Positions 50,740 through 59,043 are shown, counted from the stretch's first letter. The stretch: 64,000 nt of DNA from Castellaniella sp034675905 (GCF_034675905.1 NZ_JAUCCV010000002.1:1-64000), one strand, 5' to 3'. Program-made: numbers and translations. The notes: a model not told the origin generated them from the letters alone.

Positions 50740-51135
50740 ATGGGTCTGGATATGTATGCGTTTGCGGTCGATCAAGCGGTTGTCGGCGACAAAAAAGTTG
50801 ATACACAAGTCATCATCAGTGACGACGACGAAAATGGTGAGGAAATTCACTACTGGCGCAAGCATCACGACTTGCATGGCTGGATGCAGCGTCTCTACCA
50901 ATCCAAGGGCGGACAAAGCGAGAGCTTCAACTGCGATCAGGTCGTTCTGACCAGCGAAGACCTTGATCGCCTCGAAACCGACATCAAAGAGGGGAAGCTG
51001 CCCCGCACCGAAGGATTGTTCTTTGGCAACAACCCGCCCGACGTTGAATCCCACGCGGACGACTTCGAGTTCATTCGCAAGGCACGCGAAGCCATCGCTG
51101 ATGGCAAGGCGGTCATTTACGACAGTTGGTGGTGA
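50740..51135 (+). CDS. Conserved phage protein beginning MGLDMYAF
   Basis: A 131 aa protein with HYWRKHHDLHGWMQRLYQSK, LDRLETDIKEGKLP and terminal YDSWW, a pattern found in many phages and sometimes labelled phosphoglycerate kinase without support. Function unknown. Leader-repeat-like GGGAGAAAACC precedes ATG 50740. Confidence 0.68.
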   Translation: MGLDMYAFAVDQAVVGDKKVDTQVIISDDDENGEEIHYWRKHHDLHGWMQRLYQSKGGQSESFNCDQVVLTSEDLDRLETDIKEGKLPRTEGLFFGNNPPDVESHADDFEFIRKAREAIADGKAVIYDSWW

Positions 51136-51138
51136 GCC

Positions 51139-51387
51139 ATGAGCCAATACCCTGAACATGACAAGCTGAAAGCGCTGAACGGCAAGAACCAGATTGTCGG
51201 TAATTTCCTTGGATGGCTGTTCGAAAGTAACCGGCTTATCGCTCAATGGGGCGAAGACGATCAACTCTTGCCAGACATGCGATGCATCGAGGAAATCATC
51301 GCCGACTACTTCGGTATCGACCGCAACGAGCTGGAAGCGGAAAAATATCAGATGATCGAAGCCATGCGTGCCGCCCAGCAACCGTAA
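51139..51387 (+). CDS. Small protein
   Basis: An 82 aa helical protein (IEEIIADYFGIDRNELEAEK). Three bases after the previous gene. Not recognised. Confidence 0.57.
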   Translation: MSQYPEHDKLKALNGKNQIVGNFLGWLFESNRLIAQWGEDDQLLPDMRCIEEIIADYFGIDRNELEAEKYQMIEAMRAAQQP

Positions 51388-51422
51388 CAATCAAGCATCG
51401 CAACTACAAAACGAGAAACGCC

Positions 51423-51758
51423 ATGACGAACAACCAACAAACGATTGAACCTGACGACCGAGACAGTTTGGCGGCAATGGCAACCAAACAAATGATCGAA
51501 GACCACGGCGAAGTCACCACCGAGGCGGCACTGTTGCTGCTTCAGTCACGCACCGTGGTCGACGCAATCATGTCGCTGGACGCATCCCTGGAACAGCGTC
51601 GGGAAATTGCGCTCTGGGCTGCGCAGTTGTTCTCTGAAATTTTTGCCCTCATGCACAACAACATCGACGCGCTGGGTCACCCGAAGGATGTGTGCGCCAT
51701 CGCCAGCGCCATTGGCGCGCTGATGGAGCCCAACGAAGACGCGCAGGAAGCTGCTTAA
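51423..51758 (+). CDS. Helical protein
   Basis: A 111 aa helical, acidic protein (TTEAALLLLQSRTVVDAIMS). ATG 51423 is set by a leader repeat (CGAGAAACGCC); an in-frame extension to 51246 overlaps the previous gene. Confidence 0.58.
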   Translation: MTNNQQTIEPDDRDSLAAMATKQMIEDHGEVTTEAALLLLQSRTVVDAIMSLDASLEQRREIALWAAQLFSEIFALMHNNIDALGHPKDVCAIASAIGALMEPNEDAQEAA

Positions 51759-51766
51759 ACCGCGCC

Positions 51767-51907
51767 ATGCTCCATTTTTCTTTTTTTCTAACCCTCCCAG
51801 CAGTGTTTCTAACCATCCCAGCGCCCGTCAGCGCGGATGAAGATGGTAAGACGCAGCGGGAAATCGCCCAGGGCCACGATGCCGCACCAAGACGCTGGCG
51901 ATCATGA
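51767..51907 (+). CDS. 46-residue secreted peptide
   Basis: MLHFSFFLTLPAVFLTIPAP followed by VSA forms a signal peptide with a likely cleavage before DEDGK; the mature part is about 23 residues. The third envelope-directed small product of this block. Confidence 0.5.
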   Translation: MLHFSFFLTLPAVFLTIPAPVSADEDGKTQREIAQGHDAAPRRWRS

Positions 51908-51976
51908 ATCGGGGCGGCCGCCATGACGGTGGTCGCTGTCCCGCCCAAAACACCCGCAACCTGGAACTTGAGAATC

Positions 51977-52003
51977 GTGTGCGCCTCCCCCTGGGGCGCA
52001 CAC
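51977..52003 (+). terminator. Hairpin / probable terminator
   Basis: GTGTGCGCC / GGCGCACAC with a 9-base loop, followed by TTATTA. It separates the 51.4-51.9 kb genes from the next leader-driven gene. The 128-bp gap shows no other feature. Confidence 0.5.
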
Positions 52004-52034
52004 TTATTACATCAACAAACAAAAGGTAAGCGCC

Positions 52035-52271
52035 ATGTTCTACGTCAAATTCTCCCGCAACACCGGCAAGATCGGGCCCGACAGCCAGCGATTCGGACCC
52101 TACAAAACAGTAGAAATGCTGGTGGACAGCGACGAAGGGTTTTCGCCGATTCTGACTTGCACAACGCTCGACGGAGCTGTGATCGAGCTTGCCTGGTATG
52201 ACTACGGTGGCTGGTATTGCGATTACGACGGCGACGTCTACCGCGCATTCGAAATTACCCACAAGGACTGA
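52035..52271 (+). CDS. Small protein
   Basis: A 78 aa protein rich in Tyr/Trp/Asp (ELAWYDYGGWYCDYDGDVYR). Leader repeat AAAAGGTAAGCGCC precedes the ATG. Confidence 0.58.
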   Translation: MFYVKFSRNTGKIGPDSQRFGPYKTVEMLVDSDEGFSPILTCTTLDGAVIELAWYDYGGWYCDYDGDVYRAFEITHKD

Positions 52272-52274
52272 ATC

Positions 52275-52559
52275 ATGAAACCGTCAGAACGCTACGCCTG
52301 GATCGAGGAATACCTTCACGGCAAACTTGTGGGCGAATCGGTCGATGTATTGGATAAACATTTCTTTGATGCCTACATCGAGGCCACCGGCGCCAAGTGC
52401 AGCATAATGATTTATGGCGCAGACAAATGCCAGCAGCTTGGGCGTGATCTGAGTGGGATGCACAAAATGGGTCGCCTTACTCGACACGCCACCGGGCTCG
52501 AAGGCATGGCGGGCATGGGTTTTCCCCGATGGGTCTATGTGTATCGCCTGCCCCGCTGA
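52275..52559 (+). CDS. Unrecognised small protein
   Basis: A 94 aa protein (VDVLDKHFFDAYIEATGAKC). Three bases after the previous stop. No family named. Confidence 0.57.
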   Translation: MKPSERYAWIEEYLHGKLVGESVDVLDKHFFDAYIEATGAKCSIMIYGADKCQQLGRDLSGMHKMGRLTRHATGLEGMAGMGFPRWVYVYRLPR

Positions 52560-52599
52560 CGCACCATAACCCTACACTAACAAACAAGAGGTAAACGCT

Positions 52600-52812
52600 G
52601 TGGACCACCTGACACTGCTACGCGACACAAAACGAATCGCGCTCCTTGCGGACACCATATACCGAGACGTGGGTAAATGGAACCCGCCATCCGCGTTCAC
52701 CATCAAATGGGTGGCAAACGAAGCAATGGCGCTGGCCGAACTCGCTCGAAAGCTCAGCGCTGACGCAGAGAGTGAGCTGGCCCGACGCGCCGGTCAATGG
52801 ACACCAGAATAA
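52600..52812 (+). CDS. Small helical protein, GTG start
   Basis: A 70 aa helical protein (MALAELARKLSADAESELAR). GTG 52600 follows the leader repeat GAGGTAAACGCT. Confidence 0.58.
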   Translation: MDHLTLLRDTKRIALLADTIYRDVGKWNPPSAFTIKWVANEAMALAELARKLSADAESELARRAGQWTPE

Positions 52813-52842
52813 CCCTACACCAACAAACAAGGGGTAAACACC

Positions 52843-53307
52843 ATGCACGCACGAACCGCCAAGGCACTGATCGAACTGCTGACCACCCAGGCGATCAACC
52901 TGGATTGCATCCACCCCGATGACGCGGACACACTGTTTGCGATCAGCATGACCGACCCCGAGGAAGATGGGTGGCGCAAGCGTCGCCTGTGGCTGCTGGA
53001 ACGCGCCATTGTGCGCAAGATCGTCACCGACGCCGCGTCGATGGGCTACACCATGAACCATTTCGACGGCGAATACGAGTCGGAAGACAACACCAACAAT
53101 CCGTTCGAGATCATGAAGGCGATCATGGCGTCAGACGAAGAAAGCATCACGTTCTTCAATGGCGACAGAGCGGTCGGAACCGTCCAGCTCGTCTACGGCA
53201 ACGATGGCTACGACGTCATTGCGGACAACACCGAAAACGACGAAATGAATCGCATCCTTGCGGGCGCGACAGCGATGTCCGAAGCCATCTGCGAAATCAT
53301 GGAGTGA
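52843..53307 (+). CDS. Unrecognised protein
   Basis: A 154 aa protein with helical N-terminal half and acidic C-terminal half (TVQLVYGNDGYDVIADNTEN). Leader repeat GGGGTAAACACC upstream. Confidence 0.6.
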   Translation: MHARTAKALIELLTTQAINLDCIHPDDADTLFAISMTDPEEDGWRKRRLWLLERAIVRKIVTDAASMGYTMNHFDGEYESEDNTNNPFEIMKAIMASDEESITFFNGDRAVGTVQLVYGNDGYDVIADNTENDEMNRILAGATAMSEAICEIME

Positions 53308-53312
53308 ACGAC

Positions 53313-53702
53313 GTGCCGAGACACGACGCATTCTCTGTCGAACGGACAATGCCCGATGGCAGCACCAGGCGCACCCCGGTTCCTGACGCGCAACTGTTCT
53401 ACGCCACTATCGCGGGCGAACGCACGTTACTGGCGGTTCACCCCGACCAGGAAGACCCGGAATCGCTTGCGGTTTCGCACGTTTCGACGGGCAAGCGCGT
53501 GACTATTGTCACCGCGTTTGAACGACTCCGGGCGCTGGATATTTGGCCCGAGGCAGCGCGCTTAGCCCTGGCCCGACTGGCCCGCGAAGTGGGCGCAGGC
53601 AAGCTGGCGTATCGCCTCGTGTGCGCGGACCTCGAAGTCGCGGAAAGTGGGCGAAGCACCGCCGCCACAAAGATTCGCGCCAGCGAAGCGCTGCGATATT
53701 GA
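53313..53702 (+). CDS. Unrecognised protein, GTG start
   Basis: A 129 aa basic, helical protein (PEAARLALARLAREVGAGKL). GTG 53313 is chosen because GGAG lies 8 bases upstream, at the end of the previous gene; a long upstream extension is a shadow of that gene. Confidence 0.55.
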   Translation: MPRHDAFSVERTMPDGSTRRTPVPDAQLFYATIAGERTLLAVHPDQEDPESLAVSHVSTGKRVTIVTAFERLRALDIWPEAARLALARLAREVGAGKLAYRLVCADLEVAESGRSTAATKIRASEALRY

Positions 53703-53755
53703 CGCCGCACCATGACGCGCACCATGTAGCTATCGAAACAACAATGGCAAACGTC

Positions 53756-53959
53756 ATGGAAAACAGAGCGTTAAACGCGCTGCGCCGTCACGTCACGGGC
53801 GCAATCGAGCGGGGCGAAAAACAGCCCATTCTGGAACAACGCGCCGACTGGCAAACGCAAGCCAGGGGCACGAACGCGCAGGAATACGAAATCTACGTCG
53901 CTGCGGCAAAGTCGCTCGGCTGGCGCGTCAAAACCTACGACGAATGGGTGAACTCATGA
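53756..53959 (+). CDS. Small basic protein
   Basis: A 67 aa helical protein (MENRALNALRRHVTGAIERG). ATG 53756 is set by the leader repeat (TGGCAAACGTC). Overlaps the next start by 4 bases. Confidence 0.57.
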   Translation: MENRALNALRRHVTGAIERGEKQPILEQRADWQTQARGTNAQEYEIYVAAAKSLGWRVKTYDEWVNS

Positions 53960-54123
53960 ACTCGGAAAACGACTGGGATACCCCGCTGCGTGAAGGCGGA
54001 CAGACATATCGGGAATACCTCGACACCATTGAGGCATACCACTTCTGCCCAGCTTCCTACAAGGTCTGGGCCGCGTGGCAGCGCCACTACGCGAAGGTCG
54101 CCCAAGAGGGCGCCGCCAACTGA
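53956..54123 (+). CDS. 55-residue Tyr/Trp-rich protein
   Basis: Starts in ATGA with the previous stop. The sequence (GQTYREYLDTIEAYHFCPAS, then YKVWAAWQRHYAKVAQEG) is helical. The next leader repeat begins within its last codons. Confidence 0.53.
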   Translation: MNSENDWDTPLREGGQTYREYLDTIEAYHFCPASYKVWAAWQRHYAKVAQEGAAN

Positions 54124-54162
54124 CGCGCACCATGTAGTTATCAACAAACACGGGTAAACATC

Positions 54163-54621
54163 ATGATCAAAGAAATTGTCGCTTTCGCGGGCAGCTATCG
54201 CCTGAAAAACCTGAAGTCTTGCAACGGGAGCGATGGCCTCGCGTGGTCCGCAACGCTCTACAAAGACGGACGCAAGCTGGGCGAAGTGCGCGACGGCGGT
54301 CATGGCGGGCCGGTAGAGTTTAATCTGAGCGCGAGCGACCTTAATGCGTTGACCGCCTACTCAGTAACCAAAGTTGACCCCAGCTTTGAGCCAGAAGGAA
54401 GCTTCGTGGCGGCGCTGGCTGACTACACCGAATCCATCAAGCGCATCAAGCGCATGGGCAGTAAGTCCGTGGTCGCGATCATCGAAGGGGACACCGATGA
54501 CTACGGTGTGCCGCAAAGAGTGTCGCAGTTTCGATGCGCGCCGACACCTGCCAACCTTGCGGCAATCAAAGCAAAGTATCCAGGATACCGCCTGCTTGCT
54601 GACGAAATCGCGCTTTGGTAA
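54163..54621 (+). CDS. Unrecognised protein
   Basis: A 152 aa alpha/beta protein (GLAWSATLYKDGRKLGEVRD). Leader repeat with upstream TGACGCGCACCATGTAG. No family named. Confidence 0.6.
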   Translation: MIKEIVAFAGSYRLKNLKSCNGSDGLAWSATLYKDGRKLGEVRDGGHGGPVEFNLSASDLNALTAYSVTKVDPSFEPEGSFVAALADYTESIKRIKRMGSKSVVAIIEGDTDDYGVPQRVSQFRCAPTPANLAAIKAKYPGYRLLADEIALW

Positions 54622-54681
54622 GTGTGCGCCGCACCGTGACGCGCACCATGTAGTTATCGACAACAAACAGGGGCAAACATC

Positions 54682-55206
54682 ATGGGGTGGATGTATTCGC
54701 CGTCGTGGCGCACCAAGCAAGAACTGGTAGCGCACTTGGCGGAAAACAGGGGCGGGAAATGCACCGTCATCAAGCACTCGACTGTCGGAAACCACTGGTG
54801 GGCGGTATTCGAGTGGAAGGAGACAGGCCGTCGCTTCATCGTGCTGTGTCTGCTATCGAGTGGGCGCGAAGATGGCTGGGGCTACAAGGACATGGACGAG
54901 TCGATGGGGCCGTTCTACTACGACTGCCCGCTGGGGTTCCTGAAGATCGCCGGCGAACCCGCCAATAACAACGCGAAGTTATGGCGCGAAAAGGTCATCG
55001 AGTATCACGCGAACAAAGCTCGGATTCGCGCGGCAAAGCCCTCTGTTGGCGATGTGCTGGAAGTCTACGGGGTTGAATACCGTCTGACGACCAATGTGGG
55101 GCGCCGGGGGTGGAACGCCCGTCGCGTGTCCGATGGCGTTGGGCCGTATCGCTTGACGTGCGCACAGGTCAACCAGGCGGTCGCAACAAAGCTGGCTCTG
55201 GCATAG
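54682..55206 (+). CDS. Unrecognised protein
   Basis: A 174 aa protein: an N-terminal Trp-rich domain (MGWMYSPSWRTKQELVAHLA, WWAVFEWKETGRRFIVLCLL) and a C-terminal small beta domain (VGDVLEVYGVEYRLTTNVGR). The first half resembles a family of phage proteins I cannot name. A terminator follows. Confidence 0.6.
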   Translation: MGWMYSPSWRTKQELVAHLAENRGGKCTVIKHSTVGNHWWAVFEWKETGRRFIVLCLLSSGREDGWGYKDMDESMGPFYYDCPLGFLKIAGEPANNNAKLWREKVIEYHANKARIRAAKPSVGDVLEVYGVEYRLTTNVGRRGWNARRVSDGVGPYRLTCAQVNQAVATKLALA

Positions 55207-55224
55207 GCGTCGCGTGGGTCACTG

Positions 55225-55248
55225 GGGCTGCAATCGCAGCCCTTTTTG
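55225..55248 (+). terminator. Rho-independent terminator
   Basis: GGGCTGC / GCAGCCC with AATC loop and TTTTTG tail. Confidence 0.88.
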
Positions 55249-55311
55249 TTATCACCCCCTCCTGCCCGCTACCGTCACTATAAAGACTCAACGACCTCAC
55301 TGGTAACCGAC

Positions 55312-55683
55312 ATGAAAAGCCAAGAAATTTTCAACCGCGTTTTGACGCACCTGCGCAAACAGGGCCGCGTATCAATGAAATTTACTCCCGGTCATGGCAT
55401 TACCTGCGCATATCGCGGCTATGCCGGCAGCATGTGCGCTGTCGGGTGCCTGATTTCAGACGAGGCGTATGACCCCGACTTTGAAGGCGAGAGCGTCAAC
55501 GGCGAGCGCGTGGAAGCGGCGCTCAAGGCGTCGATTGGGCGCGTCACAGAGCGCCAATTTGATTTGCTGCTCCGGCTTCAAACTGCCCACGACGACTATA
55601 TCGCCAAAGGCATGGGCGAGTGGGAAAAGCAAATGCAGCAAATCGCCAATCAGTTCAACCTGAAATACGCGCCGCCCGCTTGA
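55312..55683 (+). CDS. Paralogue B of the 41604 protein
   Basis: A 123 aa protein, colinear with the one at 41604 (same first 18 residues; MCAVGCLISDEAYDPDFEGE; same C-terminal KYAPPA versus KYTPPA). ATG 55312 follows a leader repeat with CACTATAAAG. The post-stop spacer also matches, so duplication covered gene plus regulatory leader of the next gene. Confidence 0.7.
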   Translation: MKSQEIFNRVLTHLRKQGRVSMKFTPGHGITCAYRGYAGSMCAVGCLISDEAYDPDFEGESVNGERVEAALKASIGRVTERQFDLLLRLQTAHDDYIAKGMGEWEKQMQQIANQFNLKYAPPA

Positions 55684-55724
55684 ACCCAGAATAACAACAT
55701 CAACAAAACAAATAGGTAAGCGCT

Positions 55725-56138
55725 ATGACGCAAGCGAAAGAACTGGTGCGGGTGAAGGAAATCACCTTCACCTTCAAAGAAGGTTTAACCTACACCTGCA
55801 ACGCGTTGCCCCTGACGGTGCGCTCCTGGGCGCAGGCGAACGCACTACTGCACACTTGGTCTGATACCGCGCCCAAAAACGGCGGTTACGATAAGGTTGA
55901 TTTCAGCGTTACGTGGAGCGACGCGAGCGAGCCTGCATACAAGGGTCGCTACGACCTGAAGCATTGGGAGTGCCCAGGCGAACAGTGCGACCTCGCCGCT
56001 CACGTCCGCGAATACCTGGAATTCTACGCGGGCATCGCGCACCCCGCTCACCTGACCGAAGAGCAATACCGCAAACACGTCGGCGATGGCGACCCTGCTG
56101 CCAAAGACATGCTCGATACACTTTCTTTTGAGGATTAA
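55725..56138 (+). CDS. Unrecognised protein
   Basis: A 137 aa protein, strand-rich first half (VKEITFTFKEGLTYTCNALP) and acidic helical end. Leader repeat ATAGGTAAGCGCT precedes ATG 55725. Confidence 0.6.
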   Translation: MTQAKELVRVKEITFTFKEGLTYTCNALPLTVRSWAQANALLHTWSDTAPKNGGYDKVDFSVTWSDASEPAYKGRYDLKHWECPGEQCDLAAHVREYLEFYAGIAHPAHLTEEQYRKHVGDGDPAAKDMLDTLSFED

Positions 56139-56140
56139 CC

Positions 56141-56368
56141 ATGCCCCAGTTCGACGAATACTCGCAGGCGCAAGTTGACCAAATGCGCGACATCGGCAAC
56201 GCCCTGCTCAATGGCGCCGACGCGATTGAGCAATGTTTTTTCCTGCAAAAACAGGTCGATGAATGGCGGGCCAAATACGTGCAGCTGCTTGACGACGACC
56301 TCAAGCACAGCCAAGAAATGGTCGGCCAGACCCTGAAGGGCTTGCTGGCTAAAACGAACGAGGACTAG
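56141..56368 (+). CDS. Small helical protein
   Basis: A 75 aa helical, possibly coiled-coil protein (LLNGADAIEQCFFLQKQVDE). Two bases after the previous stop. Confidence 0.57.
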   Translation: MPQFDEYSQAQVDQMRDIGNALLNGADAIEQCFFLQKQVDEWRAKYVQLLDDDLKHSQEMVGQTLKGLLAKTNED

Positions 56369-56374
56369 ACCATC

Positions 56375-56737
56375 ATGACGCAAAACATCGAAACCATCGT
56401 TGCGGCGCACCGCATCGCCGCCAACCTGCGCGCCCAAGGCAAAGACCCCTGGACATACCGCGTCCGAATCAAAGACCTGTTCGTTGAGAACCCCAAAAAC
56501 GAAGACATGAGCGAAATCGCCCAGGGTGCCGCCAAGCGTTTGCGGGCTGCGTTGCCTGCGTCCATGTTCGATGTCACCCACCAAGACTACGACCCCGAAA
56601 TCGACTGCATTGTTGAGGCGTTCGAGTGCATCTGTATGGGCGACGATCTGGACGATGGCGAACTGGTTGAAGAGTTCAATACGATCCTTGACGATCTCTA
56701 CAACTGGGCGGACATCAACCGCCTGTGGGTTAAGTAA
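56375..56737 (+). CDS. Acidic helical protein
   Basis: A 120 aa protein with very acidic C-terminal half (GDDLDDGELVEEFNTILDDL). Ends before the gmk promoter. Not recognised. Confidence 0.58.
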   Translation: MTQNIETIVAAHRIAANLRAQGKDPWTYRVRIKDLFVENPKNEDMSEIAQGAAKRLRAALPASMFDVTHQDYDPEIDCIVEAFECICMGDDLDDGELVEEFNTILDDLYNWADINRLWVK

Positions 56738-56760
56738 GCGCGCGGTCTCAGCCTTATAAT
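56730..56760 (+). promoter_or_regulatory. Predicted promoter of the gmk-rpoZ pair
   Basis: A perfect TATAAT (56755-56760) in the 52-bp gap; a weak TTAAGT (56730-56735) lies 19 bases upstream. The expected transcript would start about 23 bases before ATG 56790. The leader repeat is absent here. Confidence 0.55.
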
Positions 56761-56789
56761 GGCGCGACATCGAACGCCATTCCACAGCC

Positions 56790-57749
56790 ATGCCGCTTCC
56801 CAGCACCCTTGTCGCCACGCTTGACCGTGGCGTTGTCCTTGATGTCACCCTTGAAGGACTGCCCTTTCGCTTCTACGTCGCCCAGCGCCCCGCTGATGTC
56901 GAAGAGGTCGCAAGCCTCGTCCCGGAAGCGCAATTCCGGGGCGCAGGCGACGTCCATGTGCTTGCCATCCACGACGGTGACGACGCATCAGAGCAAATCC
57001 AGGACGCCCTCTTCAACCTGAGTCCTGGCGACGCGGTGGCGCTGCTCTGCACCGGCGCACAGGCATACGACGACGCATTGGCTGAACTCAGACAACCCGC
57101 CATGACAAATGAATCCCACACCCCAGGCCACATCTTCATGGTGGTCGCGCCCAGCGGCGCAGGCAAATCAACCCTGGTTAACGCCCTACTCGCTCAAGAC
57201 ACCACGCTGACGCTATCGGTATCATGCACCACGCGAGAGCCGCGCCCGGGCGAAGTCGACGGCAAGCACTACCGCTTCGTCTCGGTCGATACCTTCAACG
57301 CGCTGCGCGACCGTGGCGATATGCTCGAATGGGCAGAAGTTCACGGAAACCTCTACGGCACTCCCCGCGACCGCATCGCCCAAGCAATCACTGCTGGCAC
57401 CGATGTCCTGCTGGAAATCGACTGGCAGGGCGCACGACAAGTCAGAGCGCACTACCCTCAAGCAATCGGCATCTTCATCCTGCCACCTTCCATCGAGGCG
57501 CTGGAAACGCGACTGAACAAGCGCGGGCAAGACGCGCCCCGGGTCATCGCTCGACGCCTACTCGCTGCGGGCGGTGAAATGGCACACGCTTCTGATTGCG
57601 AATATATCGTTATAAATCAAGACTTTAGCGTTGCATCACAACAATTGCAGGCAATTGTCACTGCTGCCCGCCTGCGCTACACAACACAATCCGTCCGCCA
57701 CGCTGACCTCTTTATGCAGTTGGGCATACGCAAGCCCATCAATCCCTAA
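56790..57749 (+). CDS. gmk: Guanylate kinase with N-terminal extension
   Basis: Converts GMP/dGMP to GDP/dGDP. The kinase part begins near M105 (codon 57102) and carries the full signature: VVAPSGAGKSTLVNALL (P-loop about 119), SCTTREPRPGEVDGKHYRF, LEWAEVHGNLYGTPR, VLLEIDWQGARQVR and FILPPSIEALETRL. It reads like a chromosomal betaproteobacterial Gmk. Residues 1-104 are an extra domain I do not recognise (FYVAQRPADVEEVASLVPEA), in frame without a stop. No clear Shine-Dalgarno precedes either start, so a separate upstream product cannot be excluded. rpoZ follows 20 bp downstream. Confidence 0.92.
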   Translation: MPLPSTLVATLDRGVVLDVTLEGLPFRFYVAQRPADVEEVASLVPEAQFRGAGDVHVLAIHDGDDASEQIQDALFNLSPGDAVALLCTGAQAYDDALAELRQPAMTNESHTPGHIFMVVAPSGAGKSTLVNALLAQDTTLTLSVSCTTREPRPGEVDGKHYRFVSVDTFNALRDRGDMLEWAEVHGNLYGTPRDRIAQAITAGTDVLLEIDWQGARQVRAHYPQAIGIFILPPSIEALETRLNKRGQDAPRVIARRLLAAGGEMAHASDCEYIVINQDFSVASQQLQAIVTAARLRYTTQSVRHADLFMQLGIRKPINP

Positions 57750-57769
57750 CCACCCTCAGGAACCACACT

Positions 57770-57973
57770 ATGGCCCGCATCACCGTTGAGGACTGCCTCG
57801 AACAAATCCCCAATCGCTTCGATTTGACGCTTGCCGCGACCTATCGCGCCCGAGAGCTTGCCCAGGGCCATGAGGCACGCGTCCAAAGCCACAACAAGCC
57901 CACCGTGACCGCACTGCGCGAAATCGCCCAAGCAGCGACTGGCGTCGAAATGCTGCGCAAGGTTCCGAGCTAA
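57770..57973 (+). CDS. rpoZ: RNA polymerase omega subunit
   Basis: A 67 aa protein: MARITVEDCLEQIPNRFDLT, LAATYRARELAQGHEARV, and PTVTALREIAQAATGVEML match chromosomal omega of betaproteobacteria over the full length. Omega assists RNA polymerase assembly, and its N-terminal residues help form a (p)ppGpp site with beta-prime; the N-terminal ARxT is kept here. AGGA precedes the ATG. gmk-rpoZ is the usual chromosomal order, so the pair was probably captured together. Confidence 0.93.
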   Translation: MARITVEDCLEQIPNRFDLTLAATYRARELAQGHEARVQSHNKPTVTALREIAQAATGVEMLRKVPS

Positions 57974-58015
57974 GACGCGCACAATCACCATATCGAAAGA
58001 GACAGAGAATCCATC

Positions 58016-58594
58016 ATGGGCACCGTCACCACCTATACGATCAATGAGCTTGGCAAGGAAGCGATCAAGGCATTCATCGCTGAGCATCACGAGTTGGGCG
58101 ATGACGGCATCGCTGACGCCTTGATTGCTACAGTGGTGACACGCGCTGAAGATTTATTGAGCATCGGGTATGCCTACCCGATCATACTCGAAAGCGGCGA
58201 AACCAAGACAGGGCGCGGGGTTGATATGCCGCTTAGCCGCGAACATTACGACATCAAGACCGAAGAAGTCCCAAAAGTGGACATCATGGGGTTTCCGATC
58301 ACTGACGCGCATCATCCAAGTATCGAAACAGAACCGAGAGCGACCATGAACATCACGCAAGCATTTGTCAATCCCGCAGACCTTTTGTCTGCGTTGCGAC
58401 GCATGGACCAAGAAGGCGAACCCTACCAATTCGTTGGGTCAGCACCCCCGCACGGCAGCAGCAAACCGAGCGTTGCGTTGAGCGTGACGAAGCCCGCCTA
58501 TCTGACGCTGTGGATTGACGGCGCTGAAACCCAGCACACAGTCACCCTGAACGATGATGGCACCTACCAGGTGTATACAGCAGTGGAGCTGTAG
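58016..58594 (+). CDS. Unrecognised two-part protein
   Basis: A 192 aa protein. Residues 1-100 are mostly helical then extended; residues 110-192 start MNITQAFVNPADLLSALRRM and end in a beta domain (YLTLWIDGAETQHTVTLNDD). The junction near residue 110 looks like a fusion of two small proteins. A diverged leader repeat (AGAATCCATC) precedes it. Confidence 0.57.
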   Translation: MGTVTTYTINELGKEAIKAFIAEHHELGDDGIADALIATVVTRAEDLLSIGYAYPIILESGETKTGRGVDMPLSREHYDIKTEEVPKVDIMGFPITDAHHPSIETEPRATMNITQAFVNPADLLSALRRMDQEGEPYQFVGSAPPHGSSKPSVALSVTKPAYLTLWIDGAETQHTVTLNDDGTYQVYTAVEL

Positions 58595-58684
58595 GCGCTC
58601 GCGTCTGAAGTTAGCTCGACGACGCAGTCCCGACAGAACGGTTTCTATACTTCGGGCCCAATCACCCTTCTACAGGAAATCGAA

Positions 58685-58939
58685 ATGAACAAAGACATCA
58701 CCATCACGATCAGCGGCCCCTTCTGCAGCGGCAAATCAACCCTCGCGGTCGCCATCGCTGACCTTCTGAACAACGCAGGCGTCGCGACTGAAATCAAGGA
58801 CGACGAAGAAACCGACGCTTATGCGCGGGCGGTCATCCGCAGTGAAATGCAAGCGCGACTGGGTGGGTTTGCCGCAGACGAGCGAGTTGTCACCATCAAG
58901 ACCGCGCACACACCGCTGACGCGGTCGATCCTGCGCTAA
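58685..58939 (+). CDS. Short P-loop protein
   Basis: An 84 aa protein with Walker A ISGPFCSGKSTLAVAIADLL (about 8-27) but no room for the rest of a normal kinase fold, so it is a truncated or minimal P-loop protein. AGGA lies upstream and TATACT (58646-58651) may be its -10. It is the last gene before the gene-poor block. Confidence 0.65.
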   Translation: MNKDITITISGPFCSGKSTLAVAIADLLNNAGVATEIKDDEETDAYARAVIRSEMQARLGGFAADERVVTIKTAHTPLTRSILR

Positions 58940-58975
58940 GCGCGCACACTGTCTGTTCTCTGTTATTCTCTGACC

Positions 58976-59043
58976 CACACCATCATGGTGTTTACCTAGG
59001 TGCTTCGCACCCTTCGACCCCGCCCTGTGCGGGGTTCTTTTTG
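58976..59043 (+). terminator. Hairpin cluster ending in a terminator
   Basis: Three stems in sequence: ACACCA / TGGTGT, GGTGC / GCACC, and CCCCGC / GCGGGG (59018-59034), the last followed by TTCTTTTTG. Closes the long rightward transcription unit. Confidence 0.8.

Noticed and set aside
51923..52201. 92-codon frame
   Set aside because: Crosses a terminator hairpin and the leader repeat and overlaps the supported gene at 52035 in another frame.
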